A DNA stretch of 64,000 bases from Streptomyces sp. MP131-18. GTDB taxonomy: Bacteria; Actinomycetota; Actinomycetes; Streptomycetales; Streptomycetaceae. Position numbers and translations under genes: made by a program. Within the stretch, counting starts at the first letter, position 1. Each line of letters starts with the position of its first letter. The notes under the pieces are model-generated. The model was not told where the DNA came from. It made no database searches and worked only from the letters and a program-made list of their open reading frames with translations. Shown one piece after another: positions 33,336 through 41,988 of this stretch. The stretch lies in contig NZ_LZNS01000001.1 in the NCBI RefSeq assembly GCF_001984575.1, positions 4,841,553 through 4,905,552 of the forward strand, read 5' to 3'.

Positions 33336-33815
33336 ATGGACCTTCTGCCTGTGCGTTTCGACCACCCGGACGCCATGAAGCTGAACGACCTCGTGCAGGC
33401 CGAGTACACGGAACGGTACGGCGACGGCGATGTGACGCCGCTCGACCCGGCCATGTTCGACCCGCCGCGCGGCCTCTACCTGCTCGCCTACGACCGCATC
33501 GGCCGCCCCGTCGCCACCGGCGGCTGGCGGGCCAGGGACGCGGACGACGGGTATGCGGACGGCGACGCCGAGATCAAGCGGATGTTCGTGGTCCGCGAGG
33601 CGCGCGGGCGCGGCCTGGCCCGTCTCATCCTGGCGCGCCTCGAGGAGTCCGCCCGCCTCGCGGGCCGGACGCGCGTGGTGCTTGAGACCGGCACCATGCA
33701 GCCGGAGGCCATCGCGCTGTACGAGAGCAGCGGCTACGTGCCGGTCGGCGCGGCGGGGAAGTTCGGCGCCTACCGGGACTCGCCGGAGAGCCGCTGCTTC
33801 TTCAAGGCCCTCTGA
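33336..33815 (+). CDS. GNAT-family N-acetyltransferase (159 aa)
   Basis: GNAT fold with AYDRIGRPVATGGWRARD, AEIKRMFVVREARGRGLARL (motif A with the RGRGLA acetyl-CoA loop), VLETGTMQPEAIALYESSGY (motif B) and a C-terminal FGAYRDSPESRCFFK. The ETGTxQPEAIALYES pattern is common in actinobacterial small-molecule acetyltransferases; substrate unknown. Predicted leaderless start at ATG 33336. Not closely similar to the divergent GNAT, so a recent duplication is unlikely. Confidence 0.9.
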   Translation: MDLLPVRFDHPDAMKLNDLVQAEYTERYGDGDVTPLDPAMFDPPRGLYLLAYDRIGRPVATGGWRARDADDGYADGDAEIKRMFVVREARGRGLARLILARLEESARLAGRTRVVLETGTMQPEAIALYESSGYVPVGAAGKFGAYRDSPESRCFFKAL

Positions 33816-33900
33816 ACGGCCGTCCGAACGGTCGCATGAACGGTCGCATGAACGACCGCCCGCGAGCCCCGGCAGCGGGGCCCGCGGGTCGGCGGACGGG

Positions 33901-34938
33901 TCAGCTCCGGGCCGCGGCCGGCACCTGCTGGTCGTCGTCGGGCACGGGCGCGGGCCGCGCGCCGGGCCCTGGGCGCCTGCCGAGGAGCACCCCGGTGAGA
34001 CCGAGCGCGATCCACACCAGCACCACGGTCAGCGGGAAGCCGATGGCCGCGCCGTCGAAGCCGGAGACCGAGCGCAGCATGGTGACGCCGGAGCCGGTGG
34101 GCAGCAGCTGCCCGATCATGCCGATCGGGTCCGGCAGCATCTCCGGTGCCGAGACGGCCCCGGACCAGGGCGTGCCGAGCAGCACCAGGACCAGCGCGCC
34201 GGCGCCGACCCCCGGCGGGCCGAGCAGGGAGACGCAGCCGGCGACCAGCGAGGCACCGGCCAGCACCATCAGCCCGAGCACCGAGGCCACCGCGAGCCAG
34301 GAGCCGTCCAGCGCCTCGAGCCAGCTGTGGCCGATGAGCGCCCCGACGGCGCCCACCAGGGCGGCGGCGCCGACCAGGGCCGCCAGGGCGTGGCCGCGGC
34401 GCAGCCCGGCGAAGCCGACCGCGGCGCCGGTGATCATGCCGGCGAGGCCGAGCGGCAGCACCGAGGTGTTGAACGCGGCGCCCCGCGGATCGCCCGGCGG
34501 CCCGGGTACGACGTCGACGACGGCCACCTCGGTGCCCTCGGGCGCCTGCTGGGCCGCCAGCTGCGACAGCAGCTGGGCGACCGCGGGGCCGCCCGCGGTG
34601 GCGGTCAGCATCTGCGGCGGTGCTTCGGGCGAGAGCACGAACGCGCCGTAGACCTCGCGGTCCTCGATGGCGGCCCGTGCCTGCGCCTCGTCCGCGTACA
34701 CATGGACGTCGAACGAGCCGTCCTGCGCGCGCAACTGCTCGGCGACGGGACCTGCGGCGGCCTCGGGCCCGGCCACGCCGACCGGCAGCTCGTTGGGCGC
34801 CATTCTCGCGACGGGCCAGGAGAACGCCCATAGTGCGAACGCGACGAACACCGGGACCGCCAGGACGAGGACAAGGGCGGTGCGAGCCGAACGGGCGGAC
34901 GTCAGCGGGGACTTGGGATCGGTTGGTGAGGCGGACAC
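33901..34938 (-). CDS. ABC-2-type / YhgE-Pip-like membrane protein
   Basis: 345 aa. One N-terminal membrane helix (TALVLVLAVPVFVAFALWAF), an extracellular domain of about 120 residues, then five C-terminal helices (GLAGMITGAAVGFAGLRRG onward to VVLVWIALGLTGVLLGRRPG). This topology matches ABC-2 type permeases and YhgE/Pip-like proteins used in export. No ATPase gene is adjacent. GTG 34938 has GGAGG 9 bases upstream, placing the signal anchor near the N-terminus. Divergent from a TetR gene with shared operator-like sites, so likely repressed by it. Confidence 0.8.
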   Translation of the reverse strand: MSASPTDPKSPLTSARSARTALVLVLAVPVFVAFALWAFSWPVARMAPNELPVGVAGPEAAAGPVAEQLRAQDGSFDVHVYADEAQARAAIEDREVYGAFVLSPEAPPQMLTATAGGPAVAQLLSQLAAQQAPEGTEVAVVDVVPGPPGDPRGAAFNTSVLPLGLAGMITGAAVGFAGLRRGHALAALVGAAALVGAVGALIGHSWLEALDGSWLAVASVLGLMVLAGASLVAGCVSLLGPPGVGAGALVLVLLGTPWSGAVSAPEMLPDPIGMIGQLLPTGSGVTMLRSVSGFDGAAIGFPLTVVLVWIALGLTGVLLGRRPGPGARPAPVPDDDQQVPAAARS

Positions 34939-34957
34939 CGGGCCGTACCTCCATAAA

Positions 34958-34969
34958 GAATGATCGTTC
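34958..34969. promoter_or_regulatory. TetR-type operator candidate, permease side
   Basis: GAATGATCGTTC is palindromic except for one mismatched pair around central GATC. It is followed by GTTTTCC. The adjoining GTTCGTTTT block recurs at 35024-35032 in the tetR promoter. It lies 20 bases upstream of the permease start. Confidence 0.55.
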
Positions 34970-35008
34970 GTTTTCCTTGGGGACCACCGTGCTCCTCCGG
35001 CCCTCACC

Positions 35009-35037
35009 TTGTCAAGAAGGAATGTTCGTTTTAGCCT
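35009..35037 (+). promoter_or_regulatory. tetR promoter with operator half-site
   Basis: TTGTCA (35009-35014), 17 bases, then TAGCCT (35032-35037), 7 bases before ATG 35045: a good -35/-10 pair giving a leaderless mRNA. GAATGTTCGTTTT within the spacer repeats the operator core near 34958, suggesting autorepression. Confidence 0.7.
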
Positions 35038-35044
35038 GGGGCGC

Positions 35045-35686
35045 ATGGCCCGCGTTTCCCACGAGCACCTCGAAGCCCGCCGGCGGCAGATCCTGCAAGG
35101 TGCCGCGCAGTGCTTCGCCCGGAACGGGTTCCACGGCACGTCGATGCAGGACGTGTTCAGGGAGACCGGCCTGTCCGCGGGGGCGGTGTACCGCTACTTT
35201 CCCGGCAAGGAGGCGATCATCGCGGCCCTGGCGAAGGAGGTGCTCGCCACGATCGGCGAGGCGTTCGACGACGCGCTGAACGCGGAGCGGCTCCCCGGGC
35301 CCCACGAGATCCTCGGCGACGCGCTGCGCCGGGTGGACGCCCTGCTCCTGTTCCCGCCGCCGCTGGTGGTGCAGGTCTGGGCGGAGACGTTCCGCAGCGA
35401 GGAGCTCGCGGACGTGCTCCGCGGCGCCATCGGGACGCTGCTCGGCACGTGGACCACGATCGTGGAGGCTTACCAGCGCAGCGGTCTCATGCGGCAGGAT
35501 GTGCCGGCGGAGCACGTGGTGCGCGCGCTCCTCGCCTGCGCCCAGGGCTTCCTCGTGCAGCGGGCGCTGCTCGGGCCCCTCGACTTCGACGTGCTCAGGG
35601 ACGGCCTGCTCGGGCTCATGTCGTTCCAGGACCCGGGTGCCCCGGGGTCGCCGCACGGCTCCGCGGCGCCGGCCGAAGCCGGCTGA
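35045..35686 (+). CDS. TetR-family transcriptional regulator
   Basis: 213 aa. The DNA-binding domain is clear (RRRQILQGAAQCFARNGFHG, TSMQDVFRETGLSAGAVYRY, FPGKEAIIAAL), with a C-terminal ligand-binding domain (FPPPLVVQVWAETFRSEEL, ALLACAQGFLVQRALLG). It probably represses itself and the divergent permease gene through the shared GTTCGTTTT-containing sites. Ligand unknown; a toxic lipophilic compound is typical for such pairs. Confidence 0.92.
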   Translation: MARVSHEHLEARRRQILQGAAQCFARNGFHGTSMQDVFRETGLSAGAVYRYFPGKEAIIAALAKEVLATIGEAFDDALNAERLPGPHEILGDALRRVDALLLFPPPLVVQVWAETFRSEELADVLRGAIGTLLGTWTTIVEAYQRSGLMRQDVPAEHVVRALLACAQGFLVQRALLGPLDFDVLRDGLLGLMSFQDPGAPGSPHGSAAPAEAG

Positions 35687-35716
35687 CGGGGGACCGGCGC
35701 CGGGCCGGCGCGGGCG

Positions 35717-36535
35717 TCAGCGCGGCCGGTTCAGCTCCGCCCTGAGCCTGCGGTCGAGAGCCAGCGAGACCTCGGCGTACACGGCCTGCTTCGCCAGCGG
35801 GCGCAGCCGTTCCAGCGCCTGCGTCAGCCGTTTCACCTCATCCTCGCCGACCGGCCCCGCCGGCCCCCCGGGGCCGAGCAGCTCGGGCAGCACGTGGCGC
35901 CGCAGCAGCTCCGTGAACACCCCGGCCAGCGCATCCGCGTGCTCGCGCAGCTCGCGGCCCGCCGCGAGCAGGGCCGCCAGCGGAATGCCCTCGCCGACCA
36001 GCGCCGAGGAGGCGTCCAGCAGATCGCGACTCAGATGCACCACGTCGTCGCCGTCCACCGCGATCCAGCCGGTCCGCAGGGCCGTGGCCAGCAGCTCCGG
36101 GTCGGTCTCGCCGTCGTAGTACGCGGCCAGATCCTGCGGGGTGAGCCGGACCCGCTCCTCCTCGGCCCACGGGGAGGGCTCGGCGAGCCCGAGCAGCTCC
36201 GCGGTGCGCCCGGCGTCCGCGCCCTCGGCGAACGCGTCGATCAGCTGGGTGATCCCGCCGAGCGTGTGCCCGCGGGCCAGCAGCGCGGAGACGGTGCGCA
36301 GCCGGGCGAGGTGGTGCTCGCCGTACCAGGCGATGCGGCCCTCGCGGCGGGGCGGCGGCAGCAGCTTGCGCTCGCGGTAGAAGCGCAGCGTTCGCTCGGT
36401 GATACCGGCCGCCGCCGCCAGCTCCGCGGCGCGGTACTCGCGCGGCGCGTCGCCGTCCCCGCCCCCGCCCCCGTCGCCGCCGCGGTCCCCGCCGCGGTCC
36501 GCCGGCTCCCGCCGGTCCTGCTGCTGCCCTGCCAC
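35717..36535 (-). CDS. MerR-family transcriptional regulator
   Basis: 272 aa. A 30-residue Gly/Asp-rich tail, then the winged HTH REYRAAELAAAAGITERTLR, FYRERKLLPPPRREGR, and YGEHHLARLRTVSALLARGH, and a long helical effector domain without the metal-binding cysteines of classic MerR. It is divergent from the FMO-hydrolase-SDR operon, with 125 bases between starts; the CTACCGATCAGTAG palindrome-like sequence near 36567-36580 could be its site. It may respond to a lipid or solvent substrate of that operon (inference). Confidence 0.88.
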   Translation of the reverse strand: MAGQQQDRREPADRGGDRGGDGGGGGDGDAPREYRAAELAAAAGITERTLRFYRERKLLPPPRREGRIAWYGEHHLARLRTVSALLARGHTLGGITQLIDAFAEGADAGRTAELLGLAEPSPWAEEERVRLTPQDLAAYYDGETDPELLATALRTGWIAVDGDDVVHLSRDLLDASSALVGEGIPLAALLAAGRELREHADALAGVFTELLRRHVLPELLGPGGPAGPVGEDEVKRLTQALERLRPLAKQAVYAEVSLALDRRLRAELNRPR

Positions 36536-36660
36536 GCCTGGAAGTGTAAGGAGTGCGCACCCCCTACCGATCAGTAGAGTTCTGCCCTACCCTCCAACCG
36601 TGCCAGTGATTACTGGCGTGGTTGCCCTCGGCGGGGCCGTTCTCAAGGAGGCGGAACGCC

Positions 36661-38127
36661 ATGCATGTACGGGTGGCAGTGATCGGCGCCGGATTCGGCG
36701 GTCTCGGGGCCGCGGTGCGCCTGCGCCGCATGGGTATCACCGACTTCGCCGTGCTGGAACGCGCGGACGCGGTGGGCGGCGCCTGGCGGGACAACACCTA
36801 CCCGGGCTGCGCCTGCGACGTTCCCTCGCACCTCTATTCGTTCTCCTTCGCCCCCGACCCCCGCTGGCCGCGCAGCTTTTCCGGGCAGCGGCACATACGC
36901 GCCTACCTCGAACGGGTCACCGACGCCTTCCGGCTGCGGCCGCACATCCGCTTCAACTCCGAGGTGGAGTCCGCCCGCTGGGACAACGACGAGCTGCACT
37001 GGGTCATCGGCACCACCGGCGGCCCCCTCACCGCCGACGTCATCGTCTCGGCCACGGGGCCGCTGTCCGAGCCGAGGCTGCCCGATCTGCCGGGGCTCGA
37101 CAGGTTCCCCGGGCGCGTCTTCCACTCGGCCCGCTGGGACCACGGCCACCCGCTGCGCGGCACCCGCGTCGCCGTCGTCGGCACCGGGGCCTCCGCCGTC
37201 CAGTTCGTGCCGCGGATCGAACGCGAGGTCACCGCCCTCACCGTCTTCCAGCGCACCCCGCCGTGGATCATCCCGCGCGCCGACCGGCCGATCACCGGGC
37301 TCGAACGCCGGCTGCACACCGCGCTGCCGTTCACCCGCGCCGCCCGCCGCCAACTCCTGTGGGGCATCAGGGAACTCCAGGTCGGCGCGTTCGCCAGGCA
37401 CCCCGGCCGGATGAAGGCCGTCGAACGCGTCGCCCGCCTGCACCTGCGGCGCGCCGTCAAGGACCCCGGGCTGCGGCGCAGCCTCACCCCCGACTACCGG
37501 ATCGGCTGCAAACGCATCCTGCTGTCGAACGACTGGTACCCCGCGCTCACCCGGCCCCACGTGCGGCTGATCGACACCGGGCTGCGCGAGGTCCGCGGCA
37601 GCACGCTGGTGGCCGCCGACGGCCGGGAGGCGGAGGCCGACACGATCATCTTCGGCACCGGCTTCCACGTCACCGACCTGCCGATCGCCGACCGCATCAA
37701 GGGCAGCCGCGGCACCACCCTCGCCGAGGAGTGGCGCGGCGGCATGGCCGCCCTGCGCGGCACCACCGCGGCCGGATTCCCCAACTTCCTCACGATCATC
37801 GGCCCCAACACCGGGCTCGGCAACAGCTCGATGATCCTCATGATCGAGGCCCAGCTCGACTACCTGGCCGACTACCTGGCCACGCTCGGCGCCCTCGCCC
37901 CCGGCGGACGCGCCGCCCTCGCGCCGCGCCCCGAGGCCGTGGCCGCCTGGAACGACCGCGTGCAGCGGCGCCTGACGCGTTCGGTGTGGAACACCGGCGG
38001 CTGCACCAGCTGGTACCTCGACGCGAACGGCCGCAACACGACCGTCTGGCCCGGCACCACCGGTGAGTTCCGCCGCGTCACCCGGGCCGTCGACACCGCC
38101 GAGTACGAGGTGATGACCCGTGCCTGA
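36661..38127 (+). CDS. class B flavin monooxygenase (Baeyer-Villiger/MymA-like)
   Basis: 488 aa. FAD-binding GAGFGGLGAAVRL (9-21), then GGAWRDNTYPGCACDVPSHL typical of BVMO/MymA proteins, the FPGRVFHSARWDH variant of the BVMO fingerprint, and NADPH-binding VVGTGASAVQFVP. NTGLGNSSMI is the C-terminal block. AAGGAGG is 9 bases before the ATG. It is the first gene of a three-gene operon; the next starts inside its 3' end. The family oxygenates ketones, sulfur or nitrogen compounds; the mycobacterial MymA operon acts in envelope-lipid metabolism. Confidence 0.9.
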   Translation: MHVRVAVIGAGFGGLGAAVRLRRMGITDFAVLERADAVGGAWRDNTYPGCACDVPSHLYSFSFAPDPRWPRSFSGQRHIRAYLERVTDAFRLRPHIRFNSEVESARWDNDELHWVIGTTGGPLTADVIVSATGPLSEPRLPDLPGLDRFPGRVFHSARWDHGHPLRGTRVAVVGTGASAVQFVPRIEREVTALTVFQRTPPWIIPRADRPITGLERRLHTALPFTRAARRQLLWGIRELQVGAFARHPGRMKAVERVARLHLRRAVKDPGLRRSLTPDYRIGCKRILLSNDWYPALTRPHVRLIDTGLREVRGSTLVAADGREAEADTIIFGTGFHVTDLPIADRIKGSRGTTLAEEWRGGMAALRGTTAAGFPNFLTIIGPNTGLGNSSMILMIEAQLDYLADYLATLGALAPGGRAALAPRPEAVAAWNDRVQRRLTRSVWNTGGCTSWYLDANGRNTTVWPGTTGEFRRVTRAVDTAEYEVMTRA

Positions 38128-39025
38128 GACCCCGGAGACCCCGGAGACCACAAAGCCCCCGGAGACAGCCGCACCCGACGAACGCACCGTCGTTTCCACC
38201 GGCGGCGCCCGCCTGCACACCGAGGTCCACGGCCCCGACGGCGCCCCCACCGTGGTCCTCGTGCACGGCTGGACCTGCAACGTCACCTTCTGGCGCCCGC
38301 TGATCCGCCTCCTGGCACCGGACCACCGCGTCGTCGCCTACGACCAGCGCGGCCACGGCCGCACCCCCGCCACCCCGGGCAGCTGCTCGGCCGACTCGCT
38401 CGCCGACGACCTGTGCGCCGTGCTGGAGGCCACCGTCGAACCGGGCACCAAAACCGTGCTCGCCGGGCACTCCATGGGCGCCATGACCGTCGTCGCCGCG
38501 GCCGGCCGCCCCGCGCTGCGCGACCGCGCCGCCGCCGCCTTGCTGTGCAGCACCGGCATCGACCGGCTGGCGGGCGAGTCCACCGTCATCCCGCTGCGCC
38601 CCGGCCGCCTCCGGCTGCGCGGGCAGCACCTCTTCCTCACCACCCGGCTGCCCTACGGCCCGGTCAACGCTCTCGCCGAACGGCTCGTGCACTACATCAC
38701 CATGGGCCGGGCCGCCACCGCGGCGCAGCGTGCCGAGATCACGCGCATGGTGCACGCCTGCCCCCGCGGGCCGCGCGCCGAATGGGGCCGCGTCCTGGCG
38801 GGGCTCGACCTGTCCGCCCGGATCGACGCGCTGACCCTGCCGGTCGTGCTCGTCCAGGGCACCGCCGACCGGCTCACCCCGCTCGTGCACGCCCACCGGC
38901 TCGCCGCCCGGCTGCCGAGCCCCGCGGGCTTCCACCGCCTCGACGGCATCGGGCACATGACGCCCTACGAGGCCACCGAGGTGATCGCCGAACGGCTGCG
39001 CGCCCTGACGAAGGAGCACCTGTGA
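38120..39025 (+). CDS. alpha/beta-hydrolase (LipR-like position)
   Basis: 301 aa. After a TPETPETTKPPET tail comes the canonical fold: VVLVHGWTCNVTFW (oxyanion HG), YDQRGHGRTP, LAGHSMGAMTVV with the nucleophile Ser in GHSMG, VLVQGTADRLTPL with the Asp, and GIGHMTPYEA with the His. It probably cleaves an ester, possibly one made by the upstream monooxygenase. GTG 38120 overlaps the FMO stop by 8 bases and its TGA shares a base with the next ATG. Confidence 0.9.
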   Translation: MPETPETPETTKPPETAAPDERTVVSTGGARLHTEVHGPDGAPTVVLVHGWTCNVTFWRPLIRLLAPDHRVVAYDQRGHGRTPATPGSCSADSLADDLCAVLEATVEPGTKTVLAGHSMGAMTVVAAAGRPALRDRAAAALLCSTGIDRLAGESTVIPLRPGRLRLRGQHLFLTTRLPYGPVNALAERLVHYITMGRAATAAQRAEITRMVHACPRGPRAEWGRVLAGLDLSARIDALTLPVVLVQGTADRLTPLVHAHRLAARLPSPAGFHRLDGIGHMTPYEATEVIAERLRALTKEHL

Positions 39026-39918
39026 TGGCCCGGACCCCCCGCGCGGACCTGACCGGACAGGTCGTGGTCGTCACCGGCGCCGCCCGCGGCATCGGCGCCG
39101 CGCTCGCCGCGAAGCTCTCCGCCAGAGGCGCGCGCCTCGCCCTCCTCGGCCTCGAACCCGGGGAGCTCGGGCGCGTCGCGGACGCGCTGCCGGGCGAGGC
39201 GGCGCACTGGCATGCGGACGTCACCGACTCGGCGGCGATGCACGAGGCCGCCGCCGCGGTCACCCGGCGCTTCGGCCGGGTCGACACCGTCGTCGCCAAC
39301 GCGGGCGTCGCGACCGGCGGCCCGTTCGCCGCCTCCGACGAGACGGCGTGGCGGCGCGTCATCGAGGTGAACGTGATCGGCTCCGCGGTCACCTGCCGCG
39401 CGTTCCTGCCCGCCCTCGTCGACAGCAGGGGCTACTACCTCCAGATCGCGTCCTTCGCCGCCATGGCCCCCGCCCCGCTGATGACCGCCTACTGCGCCTC
39501 CAAGTCCGGCGTGGAGGCGTTCGCGCACAGCCTGCGCGCCGAGGTCGCGCCCTCCGGCGTGCGGGTCGGCGTCGGCTACCTCAGCTGGACCGACACCGAC
39601 ATGGTGCGCGGCGCGGACGAGGACGAGGTGCTGGCCGAGCTGCGCGGCCGGCTGCCCTGGCCCGCCGGCCGCACCTATCCGCTCGACCCGGCCGTCGAAC
39701 GCCTCGCGGCCGGCGTCGCGCGCCGCGCCGCGCACGTGTACGGGCAGGCGTGGCTGCGCGGCGCGGTACCGCTGCGCGGCTTCCTGCCCGCCGTCATCGG
39801 CGGGCACCTCGGACAGCGCGAGCTACGCCGCGTCGCCCCGCGCCTGGCGCGCGTCGCCCGCCGCGGCCTGGTCGGCGCGGGCGGCGCCGCGGCCGAACGG
39901 GAGCGTCCTGGCGCGTGA
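39025..39918 (+). CDS. short-chain dehydrogenase (SadH-like)
   Basis: 297 aa. VVVTGAARGIGAALA binds NAD(P); VANAGVATGG, catalytic Ser in LQIASFAAMAP, and YCASKSGVEAFAHSLRAEVA with Tyr-x3-Lys complete the active site. A basic/hydrophobic C-terminal extension (LRRVAPRLARVARRGLVGAG) suggests membrane association. AAGGAG is 8 bases before ATG 39025, which overlaps the hydrolase stop. Order FMO-hydrolase-SDR equals Rv3083-Rv3084-Rv3085 in Mycobacterium tuberculosis (established for mymA; equivalence here is inferred). Confidence 0.9.
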   Translation: MARTPRADLTGQVVVVTGAARGIGAALAAKLSARGARLALLGLEPGELGRVADALPGEAAHWHADVTDSAAMHEAAAAVTRRFGRVDTVVANAGVATGGPFAASDETAWRRVIEVNVIGSAVTCRAFLPALVDSRGYYLQIASFAAMAPAPLMTAYCASKSGVEAFAHSLRAEVAPSGVRVGVGYLSWTDTDMVRGADEDEVLAELRGRLPWPAGRTYPLDPAVERLAAGVARRAAHVYGQAWLRGAVPLRGFLPAVIGGHLGQRELRRVAPRLARVARRGLVGAGGAAAERERPGA

Positions 39919-39922
39919 GGGA

Positions 39923-41290
39923 TCAGATGCGCAGGGCCCCGGGCGGGTGGCCGAACGTCCTGCCGCAGGCCGTCAGGGCGAGCACCGCGGCGCCCTCGGC
40001 CCGGGTTCCGGGGCCGAGGGCCAGCGGGTTGACGGAGGCGCGGCCCGCGACCAGCGCGGCGGTGCGCGGGCCCGCGATGCCCAGATCCCGCGTGACGGCC
40101 TCGTACGAGGCGAGGAACGCCTCCGCCACCAGCGCGTCGACGTCCGCGAACGCACCATCGGCGAACGCCGCCTCGTGCGGCAGGGCGTCGGCGGGCTCGG
40201 CCGGATGCCGGGCGCCGGCCGTCTGCTCCGGGTACGTCGCGTCGTAGAACCTGACCACCTCGCCGCGCTCCGCGAAACACCACGCCGACCAGTCGTCTGC
40301 GCACCGCGCGCCGTACCAGTGGGCGGTGCCGAAGCGGCGGCTCAGCGCGGTGCACCGCCGCAGGACCGCGCCGCCCGGCGGCTCGCCCGCCGGGCGGTGC
40401 GCCTCGCCCGTCGCCGTGCCGAAGACCAGCGTCCAGCCGTCGAGGACCGGACTGACATACATCCGGGCACAGGCCCCGTGGTCCGCGCCCGAGTGGTGGT
40501 CGTGGCGCCATGCGGAGGCGCCGAGCCGCATGGTGACCCGCTCCGCGCCCGACAGGCCGAACGCGTCGAGCACCGCGGGCAGATCCCCGGTGGGCAGCGC
40601 GAACCACGGCCCGCACAGGTGCATCGGCTCCGGCACCTCGCCCGGTGCCCTGATCCGGATCAGCCGCCGCACGGCGGCCGCGTCCCGCGCGTCGAGCGCG
40701 GCCGGGCCGCCGACCGCCGCGAGCAGTTCGAGAGCGGTGCGGCGCACCCCCGCCGGGGCGCGGGCGCGCCGCACCTCCCGCAGCAGCGGCAGGACCCCGG
40801 GGCCCGCGTCCGCCAGCGCCCACCCGGCGCCCGCCCTGACCTCGGCCACCGGATCGGCGAGCAGCGGCAGCAGCAGCCGCGCCGCCGGGAGCGCGGCCGG
40901 GCCGCGCTGCTGGAGGGCGTGCGCCGCGGCCTCGCGCACCCGCGGGTGCGGGTGCGCGAGCGCCGGGGCATAGGCCGTGGGGGAGTGCAGTTCAAGTCCG
41001 GAGAACGTCCAGCCGGCGCGGACCGCCGCCGTCCGCGTCGGCGCGGCGGCGATGACCGCCGCGAGCGGCCGTAGCGCGGGCTCGCCGATGCGGCGCAGCA
41101 GCGCGGCGGCCTCCGTCCAGTCCACCGGCGGGTCCTCGTCCGTCAGGACGCGCAGCAGCGGCCCGACGGCCCGCGCGCCGCGGTCCACCAGGGCGTGCCG
41201 GGCCGCGTCGGCCGCCGCCCGGCCGGTGGAGGTCTCGTCCACCCCCGCGCCGATCCGGCCGATGAGCCGGAGCAGCTGATGGATCTCCAT
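39923..41290 (-). CDS. HEAT-repeat protein with an unassigned C-terminal domain
   Basis: 455 aa. Residues about 35-215 are HEAT/PBS-lyase-like helical repeats (WTEAAALLRRIGEPALRPLA, HPRVREAAAHALQQRGPAAL, DPVAEVRAGAGWALADAGPG). The C-terminal half is a separate domain with MYVSPVLDGWTLVFGTATGE, CTALSRRFGTAHWYGARCAD, WSAWCFAERGEVVRFYDATY, then a helical end. I have seen similar Trp-rich segments in streptomycete hypotheticals, function unknown. Cytoplasmic scaffold or immunity-type protein are both possible. Convergent with the SDR gene (4 bases apart). Confidence 0.72.
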   Translation of the reverse strand: MEIHQLLRLIGRIGAGVDETSTGRAAADAARHALVDRGARAVGPLLRVLTDEDPPVDWTEAAALLRRIGEPALRPLAAVIAAAPTRTAAVRAGWTFSGLELHSPTAYAPALAHPHPRVREAAAHALQQRGPAALPAARLLLPLLADPVAEVRAGAGWALADAGPGVLPLLREVRRARAPAGVRRTALELLAAVGGPAALDARDAAAVRRLIRIRAPGEVPEPMHLCGPWFALPTGDLPAVLDAFGLSGAERVTMRLGASAWRHDHHSGADHGACARMYVSPVLDGWTLVFGTATGEAHRPAGEPPGGAVLRRCTALSRRFGTAHWYGARCADDWSAWCFAERGEVVRFYDATYPEQTAGARHPAEPADALPHEAAFADGAFADVDALVAEAFLASYEAVTRDLGIAGPRTAALVAGRASVNPLALGPGTRAEGAAVLALTACGRTFGHPPGALRI

Positions 41291-41318
41291 AGGAATCGGA
41301 GCATATCGGCCCGCACTG

Positions 41319-41837
41319 TCAGCGGGCCGGGAACCGCCAACGGGTCTGGCTGTAGGCGCCCTTGCGGAATCCGAAGGCGGTATCGGGCGCCACCTCGAAC
41401 GCCAGGGCCGCGCCGCCCTCCGCGTGGTGCAGCGCGCCGTCGCGCGCGGTGAACGTCCAGTCGCTGCCGTACTTCTCCGTGTACGCCTCGGCGACGCGGG
41501 TGAGCACCGCCTGATCCCGCACCCGCCGCGCGGTGCCCTCGACGGTGATGTCGAGTCCGTGGGACAGCGCGTTGGTCCCGGTGGTCAGGACGACGCGGGG
41601 GTTGGCCGCCAGGTTGCGCGCCTTGCGTTCCTGCGCGCCGGTGGTGAAGACCGGCACGTCGTCCAGCAGCACGGACAGCAGGGGCGTCACGTGCGGGCGG
41701 CCGTCGGGGCGCACCGTGGTCAGCCAGAACACTTCGGCCGCGGCCAGCGTCTCGCGGGCCTCGCCCCAGGCGGCGGCGGTGGCGTCCGGCTCGCTGTAGC
41801 GCGCGTCGAGTTCGGTCACCGGCTCGGTGGTCGGCAT
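41319..41837 (-). CDS. pyridoxamine-5'-phosphate-oxidase-like (PPOX/FMN-binding split barrel) protein
   Basis: 172 aa. VFWLTTVRPDGRPHVTPLLS and VFTTGAQERKARNLAANPRV are the typical FMN/F420-binding strands and loop; DITVEGTARRVRDQAVLTRV follows. Members reduce or bind F420, FMN or haem; the substrate is unknown. GAGGAGG precedes the ATG on the minus strand. Confidence 0.9.
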   Translation of the reverse strand: MPTTEPVTELDARYSEPDATAAAWGEARETLAAAEVFWLTTVRPDGRPHVTPLLSVLLDDVPVFTTGAQERKARNLAANPRVVLTTGTNALSHGLDITVEGTARRVRDQAVLTRVAEAYTEKYGSDWTFTARDGALHHAEGGAALAFEVAPDTAFGFRKGAYSQTRWRFPAR

Positions 41838-41988
41838 CCGGTCCTCCTCGGTCGGAATGGGTCGTTCCCCCGGGCAGACCCGCGGCGCGGCGCGAACTCA
41901 TCGGAGTGGCGGGGAACGCGCGAGGGCGCATCCGCGCGGTGTCCGCCGCGGATGCGCCCCTGGAACCGCCGTGCCGCCGTGCCGCCGT

